DNA of 64,000 nucleotides from WHSW01 sp963705955 (GCA_963705955.1 CAVPLH010000003.1:99738-163737); one strand, 5' to 3'; shown: positions 1-11,428, numbered from the stretch's first letter. Notes: generated from the letters alone by a model not told the origin. Translations and numbers: made by a program.

Positions 1-1971
1 CGCTTCGCGGGCTTCGAGACGAAGACGGTCGCCGGGATCACCCGCGATTATCTCGAGCTCGAGTATCGGGGCGAGGACCGGGTCTTCTCGCCCACCGACC
101 AGCTCGCCAAGATCACCCGGTACCTCGGCGCCGGCGGCGATGAGCCGCAGCTCTCGGCGCTCGGCTCGAAGCGCTGGGAGGCGGTCAAGGCGCGAGCCCG
201 GCGCGCGGCGCGCGAGCTCGCCGGGGAGCTGCTCAACCTCTACGCCGAGCGCCAGGCGCGCCGCGGCCACGCCTTCGAGCCCGACGGCGAGTGGCAGATG
301 CAGCTCGAGCAGTCGTTTCCCTATCGCGAGACGGCCGACCAGATCGAGGCGATCGACGCGGTCAAGGGCGACATGGAGTCCGAGCGCCCGATGGACCGGC
401 TGATCTGCGGCGACGTCGGCTACGGGAAGACGGAGGTCGCCCTGCGGGCGGCGCTGAAGGCGGCCGGGGAGGGACGCCAGGTGATGATGCTGGTGCCGAC
501 GACGATCCTCGCCCAGCAACACCTCGGAACCTTCAACGAGCGCCTCGCCGAGTTCCCGCTCGAGATCGAGATGGTCTCGCGGCTGCGCAAGCCGGCCGAG
601 GTTCGCGAGGCGATCGCGCGCTTCGCCGACGGCAAGGTCGACATCCTGATCGGCACCCACCGGCTGCTCTCGCGCGATGTGCGCGCCAAGGAGCTCGGGC
701 TCGTGATCGTCGACGAGGAGCAGCGCTTCGGCGTCAAGCAGAAGGAGCTCCTGCGGCAGCTGAAGCTGCGCGTCGACGTGCTCTCGCTCTCCGCGACGCC
801 GATCCCGCGCACCCTGCAGATGAGCCTCGCGGGGCTCCGCGACATCTCGGTGATCGAGACACCGCCCGAGGGCCGGCGGCCGGTGCGGACCTACGTCGGG
901 CCCTACGACGAGGAGCTGGTCAGGCGCGCGATCGAGCGCGAGGCCGGACGCAGCGGCCAGATCTTCTTCCTCCACAACCGGATCGACACGTTGCACCAGG
1001 TCGCCGAGCGCCTCCGCGCCCTCTGCCCGGCCGTCAGCTTCGCCGAGGCGCACGGCCAGATGGACGAGTCCGAGCTCGAGTCGACGATGCTCGCCTTCCT
1101 GCGCGGCGACGCCGACGGCCTGGTCGCGACGACGATCATCGAGTCGGGCCTCGACATCCCGCAGGCGAACACGCTGATCGTCGAGCGAGCCGACCAGCTC
1201 GGCCTCGCGCAGGCGTATCAGATCCGCGGCCGGGTCGGGCGCTCGAAGGAGCGCGCGTTCGCCTACATGCTCTATCCGTCCGAGGAGGCGTTGGGCGCCG
1301 ACGCCGGCGCCCGGCTCGCGACCCTATCCGACCACACGGAGCTCGGCTCGGGCTTCGCGATCGCGATGCGCGACCTCGAGCTCCGCGGCGCGGGCGACCT
1401 GCTCGGAGACGAGCAGTCGGGCCATGTCGCGGCGGTCGGCTTCGAGCTCTACGTCTCGCTGCTCGACGAGGCGGTCGAGCAGCTGCGCGCCGCGGGCGAG
1501 GACGACGGCGCCGCTGAGGCGCCGGTGCGGCTCGACGTCGACGTCGACGCCTACCTGCCGGCCGACTACATCCCCTTCGAGGCGGCGAAGATCGACGTCC
1601 ACCGCCGGGTGGCCGGCGCCCGTCGGCAGGGCGAGCTGCGCGAGCTCCGCGACGAGCTCCGGGACCGCTTCGGGCCGGTTCCGGATCCGGTCGAGAACCT
1701 GCTCAGCCTGCAGCGGGCGCGGATCGAGCTCGGCGCCGCGGGCGCGCGGATCGCCGAGGTCCGCGGCGGCCGGCTCTCGATCGTGCCGCTCGAGCTCGAC
1801 GCCGCGACCGTCGGGCGGATCCGCGAGGCGATCCCGGAGGCGATGTACGAGCTCCGGACGCGGACCCTGTCGCTGCGCGTCGACGAGCAGCCGGCCGAGC
1901 GCCTGGAGGCGATGCTCGCCCTCACCGAGGCGCTCGCCGACGCCGTTCGAGAGCAGCCGGTGGCGGCTTGA
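1..1971 (+). CDS. mfd: Transcription-repair coupling factor Mfd, 3' part (5' end outside window)
   Basis: SF2 DNA translocase that removes stalled RNA polymerase and recruits UvrA for transcription-coupled repair. The reading frame is open from base 1, so only the C-terminal ~656 residues are present. Visible in order: the polymerase-interacting region (residues ~1-95), Walker A GDVGYGKTE (~137-145), the Walker B-type box VDEEQRFG, the SATPIPRT motif, the helicase C-terminal block ending in GRVGRSKERAFAY, then the TRCF C-terminal domain. A parvulin-type foldase gene follows after 49 bp. Identification is firm; only the N-terminal UvrB-like part is missing. Confidence 0.97.
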   Translation, partial: RFAGFETKTVAGITRDYLELEYRGEDRVFSPTDQLAKITRYLGAGGDEPQLSALGSKRWEAVKARARRAARELAGELLNLYAERQARRGHAFEPDGEWQMQLEQSFPYRETADQIEAIDAVKGDMESERPMDRLICGDVGYGKTEVALRAALKAAGEGRQVMMLVPTTILAQQHLGTFNERLAEFPLEIEMVSRLRKPAEVREAIARFADGKVDILIGTHRLLSRDVRAKELGLVIVDEEQRFGVKQKELLRQLKLRVDVLSLSATPIPRTLQMSLAGLRDISVIETPPEGRRPVRTYVGPYDEELVRRAIEREAGRSGQIFFLHNRIDTLHQVAERLRALCPAVSFAEAHGQMDESELESTMLAFLRGDADGLVATTIIESGLDIPQANTLIVERADQLGLAQAYQIRGRVGRSKERAFAYMLYPSEEALGADAGARLATLSDHTELGSGFAIAMRDLELRGAGDLLGDEQSGHVAAVGFELYVSLLDEAVEQLRAAGEDDGAAEAPVRLDVDVDAYLPADYIPFEAAKIDVHRRVAGARRQGELRELRDELRDRFGPVPDPVENLLSLQRARIELGAAGARIAEVRGGRLSIVPLELDAATVGRIREAIPEAMYELRTRTLSLRVDEQPAERLEAMLALTEALADAVREQPVAA

Positions 1972-2020
1972 GCGTTCGCTGAGCCGGCGCTTAGGTTGCG
2001 CCCGTTATGCTGCCGAATCC

Positions 2021-3467
2021 GTGAGTCCGAAGGTGCAGGGAAAGAAGAAGCCCCCCGCCGCCGCTTCGAGGCGGGCCGGCGGCCAGAAGACGATCGCGCT
2101 GATCGGCTTCGCCGTCCTCCTGGTGGCGCTGTTCGTGATCGTCGCCGCCGCCGAGGGGCTCGGGCAGCCGAGCGTGCCCAGCGACGCGATCGCGGTGGTC
2201 GACGACGCGCCGGACGGCACCATAACCAAGGAGCAGTTCGATCGTGCCCTGACCCAGACCGCCGCCCGGCAGGGCATCAACCAGGTTCCCGCCGCCACCG
2301 ACCCGCAGTACAAGGCGCTCGCCGACGCGGCGCAGTCCGACCTGCTGCTCTCGCGCTGGGTGCTCGGCGAGGCCGCGGAGCGCGGGATCGAGATCTCCGA
2401 CCGCCAGATCACCGACGAGCTCGAGAAGGTGAAGTCACAGCAGTTCGGCTCCGAGAAGGCGTTCCAGAAGTTCCTCGACCAGTCGGGCTTCACGCTCGAC
2501 GAGGCGCAACAGCGGATCGAGCTGCAGCTGATCTCGAGCCAGATCCAGCAGGACGTGCTGCCGGGGACGCCGTCGGTCTCCGACCAGGAGATCCAGGACT
2601 ACTACGACGCCAACAAGGCGCAGTTCGAGCAGCCCGAGAGCCGCGACGTGCGGGTCATCCTGACGAAGACCGCCGCCGACGCGAACAAGGCGAAGGCGGC
2701 CCTCGGAAGCTCCCCGTCGCCGCAGACCTGGCAGAAGGTCGCGAAGCAGTACTCGATCGACGAGGCGACGAAGAGCACCGGCGGCCTGCGCCAGGCGGTC
2801 GTCGCGGGCCAGTCCGACCCGACCCTCGACCAGCAGATCTTCTCGGCCGAACAGGGCGCTCTGGTGGGCCCGTTCAAGACCCAGACGGGCTACTACGTGA
2901 TCGAGGTCGAGAAGATCACCCCGGGCAAGACGACGTCGGTCTCCGACGCGACCGACCAGATTCGCCAGTCGCTCGCCTCGGCGCGACAGCAGGAGGCCGC
3001 GACCAACTTCCAGAGTGATTTCCGCGAGAAGTGGACCGACCGCACGGTCTGCGCCGACGGCTACGTGATCGACCAGTGCTCGAACTTCGTCCCGCCGGTG
3101 ACCGTCTGCACCGAGAAGCAGGCCGACACCGAGGGCTGTCCGGCCCCCGTGATCTCGACGAAACCGATCGCGCCCGGCACCGCGACCGTGTTCGGCGGCA
3201 CTCCCGCGCCGGGGCTGCCCCAGGGGCCGATGAAGACGCCGCCCGGGGCCTCGGGCACCGGTGTCCCGCCCGGGCTGCTGCCGACCGGCGTCGCTCCCGG
3301 CGCTCCGCCGGGCACGGTCCCGCCCGGGAGCGTCCCGCGGGGCCGGCAGCGTGCCGCCGGGCAGCGTCCCGCCCGGGAGCGTGCCGCCGCAGACCGCCCC
3401 GCCGCAGACCGCCCCGCCGCAGACCGCGCCGCCGCAGAGCGTCCCGCAGGCCCCGCCCGGCGGCTGA
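2021..3467 (+). CDS. Membrane-anchored PpiC/SurA-type peptidyl-prolyl isomerase (frame change near 3340)
   Basis: Extracytoplasmic foldase. A GTG start at 2021 gives a basic N-terminus, one transmembrane helix (~24-43), a SurA_N-like chaperone helix region (~60-180), a parvulin PPIase domain (~205-310, with the motif QTGYYVIEVEKI) and a Pro/Gly/Ser/Gln-rich tail. Around 3340 the frame must move by +1 to keep the tail repeats (GSVPPGSVPPQTAPPQ) and reach the TGA at 3465-3467. The site is an extra C inside GGCCGGC, most simply a sequencing error; without it the protein is ~481 aa. The unshifted frame instead runs into mazG. It lies between mfd and mazG, with mazG starting 9 bp later. Confidence 0.85.
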
Positions 3468-3476
3468 TCGCCCCTG

Positions 3477-4172
3477 ATGGCCCGGTCGCCACGTGGCGAC
3501 TCTCCCGCCGAGGCGGCGCTCGTCGCGCTCGAGCGACTCGATGCGATCACGCGGCGTCTGCGTCGTGAATGTCCCTGGGACCGCGAGCAGGACGAGCGTT
3601 CGATCGTCCCGCACACGGTCGAGGAGGCCTACGAGCTCGCCGACGCCGCGGCCCGGGGCGACGACGCGAAGCTGCGCGACGAGCTCGGCGACGTCCTCTT
3701 CCAGGTCGTCTTCCTCTCGCTGCTGCTCGAGGAGCGCTCGGCGGGCTCGCTGGCCGCGGTCGCCGACGAGATCACCGCGAAGCTGATCCGCCGACACCCG
3801 CACGTCTTCGAGCAGAGCGAGGCTCGCGAGCTGCTCGGTGACGCGGATCCGAAGACGGCCGCCGGCGTGCTCTCGAACTGGGATCGGATCAAGCGCGAGG
3901 TCGAGGGCCGGGGCGCCGACGACCCGTTCTCGGACGTCCCCGAGAACCTCCCGGGGCTGCTCTACGCGCGAAAGATCCTCCGCCGCGCCGAGCCCGAGGG
4001 CGGTGCCGCGGCCGGCCGCGAGTCGCGCGACGCCGCCGAGACGGCGGTGGGGGAGATGCTGTTCGAGGCGGTCAGGCTCTCGCGCCGCCTCGGAGTCGAT
4101 CCGGAGCTCGCGCTGCGCGAAGCGGCCGACCGGTACCGGGATGGCCAAGCCGGTAACCGAGGGCAAGCATGA
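3477..4172 (+). CDS. mazG: MazG family nucleoside triphosphate pyrophosphohydrolase
   Basis: Hydrolyses (d)NTPs to NMP and PPi as a housecleaning enzyme. The 231 aa carry the family signatures RRECPWDREQ (~29-38), the metal-binding helix VEEAYEL (~48-54) and ELGDVLFQVVFLSLLLEE (~69-86), followed by the second half with VLSNWDRIKRE. Length fits single-domain actinobacterial MazG proteins. The ATG at 3477 follows the foldase stop by 9 bp, so the two are probably co-transcribed. The helix-rich C-terminus ends 22 bp before the next gene. Confidence 0.93.
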   Translation: MARSPRGDSPAEAALVALERLDAITRRLRRECPWDREQDERSIVPHTVEEAYELADAAARGDDAKLRDELGDVLFQVVFLSLLLEERSAGSLAAVADEITAKLIRRHPHVFEQSEARELLGDADPKTAAGVLSNWDRIKREVEGRGADDPFSDVPENLPGLLYARKILRRAEPEGGAAAGRESRDAAETAVGEMLFEAVRLSRRLGVDPELALREAADRYRDGQAGNRGQA

Positions 4173-4194
4173 CCGCCCCGGGCTTTGTTTCGGT

Positions 4195-5046
4195 ATGCGA
4201 AACGTTGTCCAGGGTCGGGGCGGGCCTGATGCGCTGATCGCGGCTGTCGCGGCGGGTCAGCACGGCGTTGCCGACATCGCTCAGCTGCTCTCCGCCGGCC
4301 TGACCCGCCCAGGCGTCGCTCGGCGGGTCGCCGCCGGGCGCCTCCACCCCGTCCACCGGGGCGTATATGCCGTCGGCCACGCCGGGCTCAGCAGCCGGGG
4401 CCGGTGGAGGGCGGCCACCCTGGCGCTCGGCGAACGTGCCGTCCTCAGCCATTGGAGCGCCGCCGAGCTCTGGGCCATGCTCCCCGACCGCGGGCGGATC
4501 CCGCACGTGACCGTCCCGGGCCCTGGCGACCGCTCGCGGCGCCGAGGAATCGCGGGTCACCGCTCGACCTCGCTGAGCCCGGCGCAGACCACGGTCTGCG
4601 ACCGGATCCCGGTGACCACGCCCGCGCGGACCCTCGACGACCTCGCCCGGGTCGCCCCCGCCTACCTGGTGCGCCGGGCGCGTCGCCAGGCCGAGTACCT
4701 GAAGCTCCCGCTCGGACCAGGTCATCGATCGGACGGCACCCGCAGCGACCTCGAGAGCGCGTTCCTGCTCCGCTGCCGCCGCGGTGGGCTTCCGCCGCCG
4801 CGAATCGGCGTGAGGATCGGGCCGTACACCGTCGATTTCCTCTGGCCCGAGCAGCGGCTCGTCGTCGAGACCGACGGCTATGCCGCGCACGCCGGGTGGC
4901 AGGCGTTCCAGGACGACCACGTCCGCGACTCACGCCTCGCCGCGCGCGGCTACTACGTACAGCGGTTCAGCGACTGGCAGCTGACGCACGAGCCAGAGCT
5001 CGTAGTCCGGACGCTGCGGGACCTGCTCGAACGGCTCACCGGGTAG
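4195..5046 (+). CDS. AbiEi-like N-terminal domain plus DUF559 (Vsr-like endonuclease fold) protein
   Basis: The 283-aa protein starts at the ATG at 4195. Residues ~8-75 resemble the winged-helix AbiEi-type domain (QLLSAGLTRPGVARRVAAGR, then HPVHRGVYAVGH). Residues ~185-280 carry a DUF559-type region with the acidic motif VVETDGYAAHA and the ending RFSDWQLTHEPE. Such proteins are common and multicopy in actinobacteria and have no settled function. Relation to type IV abortive-infection antitoxins is by fold only; there is no AbiEii toxin gene next to it. It sits between mazG and eno on the same strand. Confidence 0.8.
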   Translation: MRNVVQGRGGPDALIAAVAAGQHGVADIAQLLSAGLTRPGVARRVAAGRLHPVHRGVYAVGHAGLSSRGRWRAATLALGERAVLSHWSAAELWAMLPDRGRIPHVTVPGPGDRSRRRGIAGHRSTSLSPAQTTVCDRIPVTTPARTLDDLARVAPAYLVRRARRQAEYLKLPLGPGHRSDGTRSDLESAFLLRCRRGGLPPPRIGVRIGPYTVDFLWPEQRLVVETDGYAAHAGWQAFQDDHVRDSRLAARGYYVQRFSDWQLTHEPELVVRTLRDLLERLTG

Positions 5047-5061
5047 CCTCCCGCTCCGCTG

Positions 5062-6363
<1,302 letters not shown>

Positions 6364-6391
6364 CGCGCGATCGGCGCCGAACCGATGAGGC

Positions 6392-6745
6392 GTGAGCGCA
6401 CGCGCCCAGGCCGCACGCGGATACCGGCTGAAGCCCGCCGCGCGTTCGCGCCCGGCTGCGCGCAGGAGCCGGATCCAGTGGGACAAGGTCGGCCGGGTGG
6501 CGCTGGTGCTGGTGCTGTTCGCGATCCTCGCCTCCTACGTGAGCCCGGCGCTGAACCTGTTCGACGCCTGGCGCAACGCCCGCTCCGAGCACGCGGCGCT
6601 GACCGAGCTTCGAGCCGAGCACGCGAAGCTCCAGCAGCGGATCGCGACCCTGGGCGGGCGCGACGCCGCCGAGCGCGAGGCGCGCAAGCAGGGCATGACG
6701 CTGCCGGGAGAGGCGCCGTACGTGATCCGCGGGCTCGGCGACTAG
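6392..6745 (+). CDS. FtsB/DivIC-like septum formation initiator protein
   Basis: Bitopic divisome protein expected to pair with FtsL and FtsQ. The 117 aa from a GTG at 6392 comprise a basic cytoplasmic N-terminus (~1-32), one transmembrane helix (VALVLVLFAILASYVSPAL, ~36-54), a coiled coil (~60-92) and the family ending EREARKQGMTLPGEAPYVI. Gene order eno-ftsB is conserved in actinobacteria. The downstream membrane gene starts 19 bp later, so this may be the last housekeeping gene before the surface-glycan locus. Confidence 0.9.
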   Translation: MSARAQAARGYRLKPAARSRPAARRSRIQWDKVGRVALVLVLFAILASYVSPALNLFDAWRNARSEHAALTELRAEHAKLQQRIATLGGRDAAEREARKQGMTLPGEAPYVIRGLGD

Positions 6746-6764
6746 GGGCCTCCGGCCTCCGGGC

Positions 6765-8978
6765 ATGAGCCCGGCGTTCGAGATCGCGCCGGCGAGCGAG
6801 CGGACGCTCACCGCCGGCCACTACCTGCTCGGGGCGCTCGAGCTCGCGGTCGTGCTCGGTGCGATCGCCTACGCCGCCTGGTCGGTGCGCAGCGCGATCC
6901 TTCCCGGCTGGACGTCGGCACCGGCGCGGCTCGCCGAGCTGGTCCTCGGGCTCGCCGCCCTGCTCCTGCTCTCCGAGGCGCTGGGGACGTTCGGCGGGTT
7001 CGGCGACCTCGGGATCGTCGTCGGCAGCGTCGCGGTCGCCGCCGGCGCCCACCTGCTCGCTCACCGTGCGGCGCGCGGCCTCGGTCCGCGGCTCGGCGTC
7101 TCCGCGCCCCCGGCCCCTCCCGCGTCGCGCCTCGCCGTCTGGCTCGCCGCCGCCGCGGTCGCCGCGGTCGCCGCGGCCTGGATGGTCCCGACCCTCGCCA
7201 GCCTCGCCGGGGGAATGGACCGCGCCGACACGCTCTGGTACCACATGCCGCTCGCGACCCGGTTCGCGCACGGCTCGCACTTCGGCACGATCGACTACTT
7301 CGATCCGATCTTCTTCGCCTCCTTCTACCCGGCGAACTCGGAGGTCTTTCACGCCGTCGGCCTGCTCGCCTTCGGGCGCGACATCCTCTCGCCGCTCGTC
7401 AACCTCGGCTGGCTCTCGCTCGGCCTCGCCGGCGCCTACTGCATCGGCCGGCCCTACGGGCTCGGCCCGCAGAGCCTGATCGGCGGTGCGATCGCGCTCG
7501 GGGCCCAGAACCTGGTCGAGTTCCAGGCGGGCGAGGCCCTCAACGACATCGCCGGCGTCGCCTGCATCCTGGCGGCCGTCGCGATCCTCGTCAACGGCGC
7601 GAAATCCGCTAAGACCGGTGTCCCGGTGCCGGCGCTCGCGGTGGCGGGCCTCGCCGCGGGCCTCGCCGCGGGGACGAAGCTCAGCTTCCTGGCGCCGGTC
7701 GTCGCGCTGTTCGTGGGGCTCGTCGCGGTCGCCGGAAGGGGAGCACGGGTACGGACCGCTGCCTGCTTCGGGCTCCCGGCACTGATCACCGGCGGGTACT
7801 GGTACGTGCGCAACCTGTTCGCGATCGGCAACCCGATCCCCTACACGTCGTTCGGGCCGCTCGGGCTGCCGACGCCGGACCGCAACTTCGAGCTCAGGCC
7901 GGGCTTCTCGGTGTTCCACTACTGGCACGACACGACGGTCTGGAAGGACTGGTTCTTCCCCGGGCTCGACAGCTCCTTCGGCTTCCTCTGGCCGCTCGTG
8001 ATCGCCGCCTTCGTCGGCGCCGGGGTCTACGCCCTGTGGCGGGGGAGCGAGCCGCTCACCAGGGTGCTCGGGGCGGTGATCCTGTTCACCGCCCTCGCCT
8101 ACCTGTTCACCCCGCTGACCGCGTCCGGCGAGCAGGGCCAGCCGATCGGCTTCGAGTGGAACGTGCGCTACGTGGCGCCCGCGGCGGCGGTCGGCCTCGC
8201 CCTGCTGCCCTGCCTGCCGCTGCTGCGCCGCAGCCCGCGCTCCCGGGCGATCACGCTCGCCGGGCTCGCGATCCTCTTCGTCTCGACCAGCGCCTCGCTG
8301 GTCCAGTGGCAGCAGGGCCACGTCAAGGGCGCGCTTGCGGCGGGGGTGGGCGTCTTCGCCGCCTTCGCGATCCTCGACTGGCTGCGCTCGCGCGGGCGGA
8401 TCGGCCCGGCGGCGCCGCGACGGTGGGCGCTCGCGGTGCTCTGCGCGGTCGGCCTCGCCGCGCTCGGCGCCGGGTGGTGGGAGCAGAACCACTACCTCGA
8501 GCGCCGCTACGACAACCTGAGCCCGGCGCTGAAGATCGCCGACGCGGTCCGCTGGGCGCGCGACGTCCGCGGCGCGAAGATCGCGATCAGCGGCATCCGC
8601 GGCGTCTTCAACCAGTACCCCTTCTACGGCACCGACCTCTCGAACCAGGTGCAGTGGCTCGGCAGATCGGGGCCCGACGGGGCCTACGAGCGGATCCCGA
8701 CCTGCACCGAGTGGCGCCAGGCGCTCGCCGACGGCGGCTACACGCACGTCGTGACGATGTACGACCCGTTCAACCCCGGCTCGCTGACCGACACCAAGGA
8801 GGCCCTGTGGACGCGTCAGGATCCGGCCGCAAAGCAGGTCCTGCGCGACGGACCGGTGAGCGTCTTCGAGATCGACGGCACTCCTGATCCGGCAGGTTGC
8901 GGCACCCTTCCCGACCTCAGCCCGGCCGAGCTCAACGGCGACTCGGTGAACGCCGACCCGACCGCGAACCAGCCCTGA
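6765..8978 (+). CDS. Large polytopic membrane protein, GT-C-type glycosyltransferase-like
   Basis: The 737-aa protein has about a dozen hydrophobic segments. After the third one, an extracytoplasmic loop (~145-165) carries an acidic/aromatic motif, MDRADTLWYHMPLATRF, in the place where lipid-linked-sugar GT-C enzymes hold their catalytic Asp/Glu. A soluble C-terminal region (~595-737) follows the last helix. I infer a polyprenyl-phosphate-sugar-dependent transferase acting on the outer face; the exact family is not certain. It opens a co-directional run of GT, sulfotransferase and flippase genes. Confidence 0.7.
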   Translation: MSPAFEIAPASERTLTAGHYLLGALELAVVLGAIAYAAWSVRSAILPGWTSAPARLAELVLGLAALLLLSEALGTFGGFGDLGIVVGSVAVAAGAHLLAHRAARGLGPRLGVSAPPAPPASRLAVWLAAAAVAAVAAAWMVPTLASLAGGMDRADTLWYHMPLATRFAHGSHFGTIDYFDPIFFASFYPANSEVFHAVGLLAFGRDILSPLVNLGWLSLGLAGAYCIGRPYGLGPQSLIGGAIALGAQNLVEFQAGEALNDIAGVACILAAVAILVNGAKSAKTGVPVPALAVAGLAAGLAAGTKLSFLAPVVALFVGLVAVAGRGARVRTAACFGLPALITGGYWYVRNLFAIGNPIPYTSFGPLGLPTPDRNFELRPGFSVFHYWHDTTVWKDWFFPGLDSSFGFLWPLVIAAFVGAGVYALWRGSEPLTRVLGAVILFTALAYLFTPLTASGEQGQPIGFEWNVRYVAPAAAVGLALLPCLPLLRRSPRSRAITLAGLAILFVSTSASLVQWQQGHVKGALAAGVGVFAAFAILDWLRSRGRIGPAAPRRWALAVLCAVGLAALGAGWWEQNHYLERRYDNLSPALKIADAVRWARDVRGAKIAISGIRGVFNQYPFYGTDLSNQVQWLGRSGPDGAYERIPTCTEWRQALADGGYTHVVTMYDPFNPGSLTDTKEALWTRQDPAAKQVLRDGPVSVFEIDGTPDPAGCGTLPDLSPAELNGDSVNADPTANQP

Positions 8979-8998
8979 GCGGCGCCTCGGCTTCGACC

Positions 8999-11428
8999 AT
9001 GCTCGCGATCTACGCCACCGCCCTCCTGATCCTCGGCGCCTCGCTGCTGATCGGACGGACGATCTGCGGACTGGTCGGCTGGCCGCGCCCCGATCTGGCT
9101 CTCGGGAGCGACCGGCTTCGCCGTGCTCGTCTCGGTTTCCCCGTTCATCCTGCGGCTCCCCGGGCGGGCGACGACCGCGGCGATCGTCCTCGGGCTGGTG
9201 CTGATCGCCTGCGCCTCGGCGCGATCCGCGAGATCCGCGGCGCCGGCGGGCCCGACGCCGACCGCGGGCGGGAGTGGCTGATCGGGGTCGCGGTCGTCGT
9301 CGTCGTGCTCGCCGTCGCCTCGATCCCGTTCGCCGTCAACGACCGGGTCGGAGTCCTCGGCGAGGGCATCTACACCAACGATCACGCCGCCCAGCTGTAC
9401 TGGGCCGACTGGCTCCAGCACGGGTTCGGCCCGGAGCCGAGCGCGGTCAGCTTCGGCTATCCGATCGGCCCGCAGGCGGTCGCGGTCGTCGCCGCCGAGG
9501 CGACCGGAACCTCGCTGGTAAGCGCGTTCAACGGGCTCCTGCTCGCGATCCCGGCGCTGACCGCGCTCACGGCGCTCGCCGGGCTGCGCGGCTTCGGCGG
9601 CGACCGCCGGGTCGCGATCGCGGCGATCTGCGGCCTGCCTTACCTGGGCGCCTCGTTCCTCGCCCAGAGCGCCTTCAAGGAGACCGCGATGGCGCTCTTC
9701 TTGCTCGCCTTCGCGGTCGCGCTGCAAGCCGCGCCGCGCCCCGCCGACGAGCGCGTCGAGGACGCGGGCGCCGACCCCGGCCCGGCGGCCCCGTGGCGCG
9801 CGATCGTCGTCATCGGCCTCGTCCTCGCCGTCGCGAGCGTCTTCACCTTCAGCCTCCCGGGCCTCGCCTGGTTCGCCGTCGCGCTGCCGCTCTGGCTCGT
9901 GATCGAGGAGCTCAGCGGCCACAGCCCGATCGAGTGGCGCCGGATCCGCGACGCGGTGCTCGCCCATCGTCGCTGGTTCGTGGCCGGGGCGCTCGTCCTG
10001 ATCGCGATCGCCGTCCTCGCGTTCGGCCCGGCGACGAACTTCGTCAACAAGATCAACGACGTCCAGGAGTCGACCGGCCGCCTCAGCTCGCCGGTGTTCC
10101 CCGGCGAGGCGCTCGGCATCTGGCCGCAGGGCGACTACCGGATCGTCCGCGGCGAGGTCTCCGGCTCGCTGATCGCGACCGCGCTCGGGGCGATCGCGGT
10201 CCTGTTCGGCGTCGTCGCGCTTCTGCGCCGGCGCCAGTGGGCGCTGCTCGCGACCCTGCTCGCCGGCGGGATCGTCTACCTCGGCGCCCGCCGCTTCGCG
10301 CAGATCCACGTCGAGGCAAAGGCGCTGATGGTGATCGCGCCGCTCGTCCTCTTCGTCTCGCTGAGGGCGCTGCTCGCCCCGACGACGCACGACGAGCGAC
10401 GACCGTGGAAGCTGATCCGCTACGCCCTCGGCACGACCGTCGTGATCGCCGCCACCCTCTCCACACTGCTCGCCCTCCGCGCCGCCCCGATCGGCTACGA
10501 CGATCGCCAGCAGGCTCTCGAGCAGCTCGCCGACCAGGCCGCCGGCAAGCCGGTCGCCTTCCTCGGCGTCGACCGCTTTGCCGGCTACTACCTGCGCGAC
10601 ACGCTCGCCCGGGCTCCGGCCGGCTACGTCCCCGAGGAGGTCGAGGCGCGCCCCGAGAAGACCTGGACGCAGGGGATCGCCGCGGATTTCGACACCCTCG
10701 ACTCCGGCAAGCTCGACAAGTTCGACTACGCGATCACGACCTCGGCCGCGTTTGCCTCGGCGCCGCCGCCGAACTTCGAAGAGGTCGACCGCGCCGGCGA
10801 CTACATCCTCTGGGAGCGGACGGGGCCGACACCGCGCTCGCGCGTGCTGCCCGCGGAGGACGGCAACCCGGGCGCGAAGCTCGACTGCGCCGACGGAGAG
10901 GGCCGTCGGATCTCGAGGCGCCGCGGGACTGCCGACGTGATTCCGGAGCCGGCGCTCGGCGAGTACACGGCCTGGAAGACGCCGCCGCCGGTGACCCCGG
11001 CGTCCGGCGGCCAGGAGCGCGGGTGGGCCGCCCCCGGCACCGCCTCGATCGAGCTCGACCTGGCCGCGCCCGGGAGCTACGAGCTCTCGCTGCAGTATCA
11101 CTCCCAGGTGCCCCTCGAGGTGATGTATCAGGGTGAGCCGATCGCCCACCTGCCGGCGTCGCTCGACGGCATGTACCTGAGCGCCGCCGGACGCGGCGCG
11201 TACTGGCCGGCCGGCTCGATCAGCGTCGATCACCCCGGCAGGCAGGAGATCGAGATCGCGGCCGCGGAGCCGAACGGACTCCAGGACACGATCGGCGCCG
11301 ACCGCCGCGTCTGGCTCGGCAACCTCGCCGCGACCTCGGACGCCGGCCCGGAGACCGTGCCGATCCGCGAGGCGTGCCGCCGCTACGTCGATCACTTCGA
11401 GCTCGCGCGGCGCGGGAAGGGCGGCTGA
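8999..11428 (+). CDS. Second large polytopic membrane protein with extracytoplasmic beta-rich tail (two compensating frame changes)
   Basis: From the ATG at 8999 the 809-aa product has ~12 membrane helices, with an acidic motif in the first large loop (GEGIYTNDHAAQLYWADW) analogous to the GT-C loop of its upstream neighbour. Residues ~660-790 form a soluble, beta-rich, carbohydrate-binding-like tail (GSYELSLQYHSQVPLEVMYQ). Between about 9095 and 9225 the hydrophobic coding sense moves to the +1 frame (GFAVLVSVSPFILRLPG) and then returns, so one extra and one missing base are likely there. Its stop overlaps the next start (TGATG). Probably a partner transferase or polymerase of the glycan system. 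Confidence 0.65.
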   Translation: MLAIYATALLILGASLLIGRTICGLVGWPRPDLALGSDRLRRARLGFPVHPAAPRAGDDRGDRPRAGADRLRLGAIREIRGAGGPDADRGREWLIGVAVVVVVLAVASIPFAVNDRVGVLGEGIYTNDHAAQLYWADWLQHGFGPEPSAVSFGYPIGPQAVAVVAAEATGTSLVSAFNGLLLAIPALTALTALAGLRGFGGDRRVAIAAICGLPYLGASFLAQSAFKETAMALFLLAFAVALQAAPRPADERVEDAGADPGPAAPWRAIVVIGLVLAVASVFTFSLPGLAWFAVALPLWLVIEELSGHSPIEWRRIRDAVLAHRRWFVAGALVLIAIAVLAFGPATNFVNKINDVQESTGRLSSPVFPGEALGIWPQGDYRIVRGEVSGSLIATALGAIAVLFGVVALLRRRQWALLATLLAGGIVYLGARRFAQIHVEAKALMVIAPLVLFVSLRALLAPTTHDERRPWKLIRYALGTTVVIAATLSTLLALRAAPIGYDDRQQALEQLADQAAGKPVAFLGVDRFAGYYLRDTLARAPAGYVPEEVEARPEKTWTQGIAADFDTLDSGKLDKFDYAITTSAAFASAPPPNFEEVDRAGDYILWERTGPTPRSRVLPAEDGNPGAKLDCADGEGRRISRRRGTADVIPEPALGEYTAWKTPPPVTPASGGQERGWAAPGTASIELDLAAPGSYELSLQYHSQVPLEVMYQGEPIAHLPASLDGMYLSAAGRGAYWPAGSISVDHPGRQEIEIAAAEPNGLQDTIGADRRVWLGNLAATSDAGPETVPIREACRRYVDHFELARRGKGG

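Noticed and set aside
3330..3350. Programmed ribosomal frameshift in the foldase tail
   Set aside because: No slippery heptamer or consistent stimulatory structure; the same single extra base recurs in unrelated genes, so sequence error is simpler.
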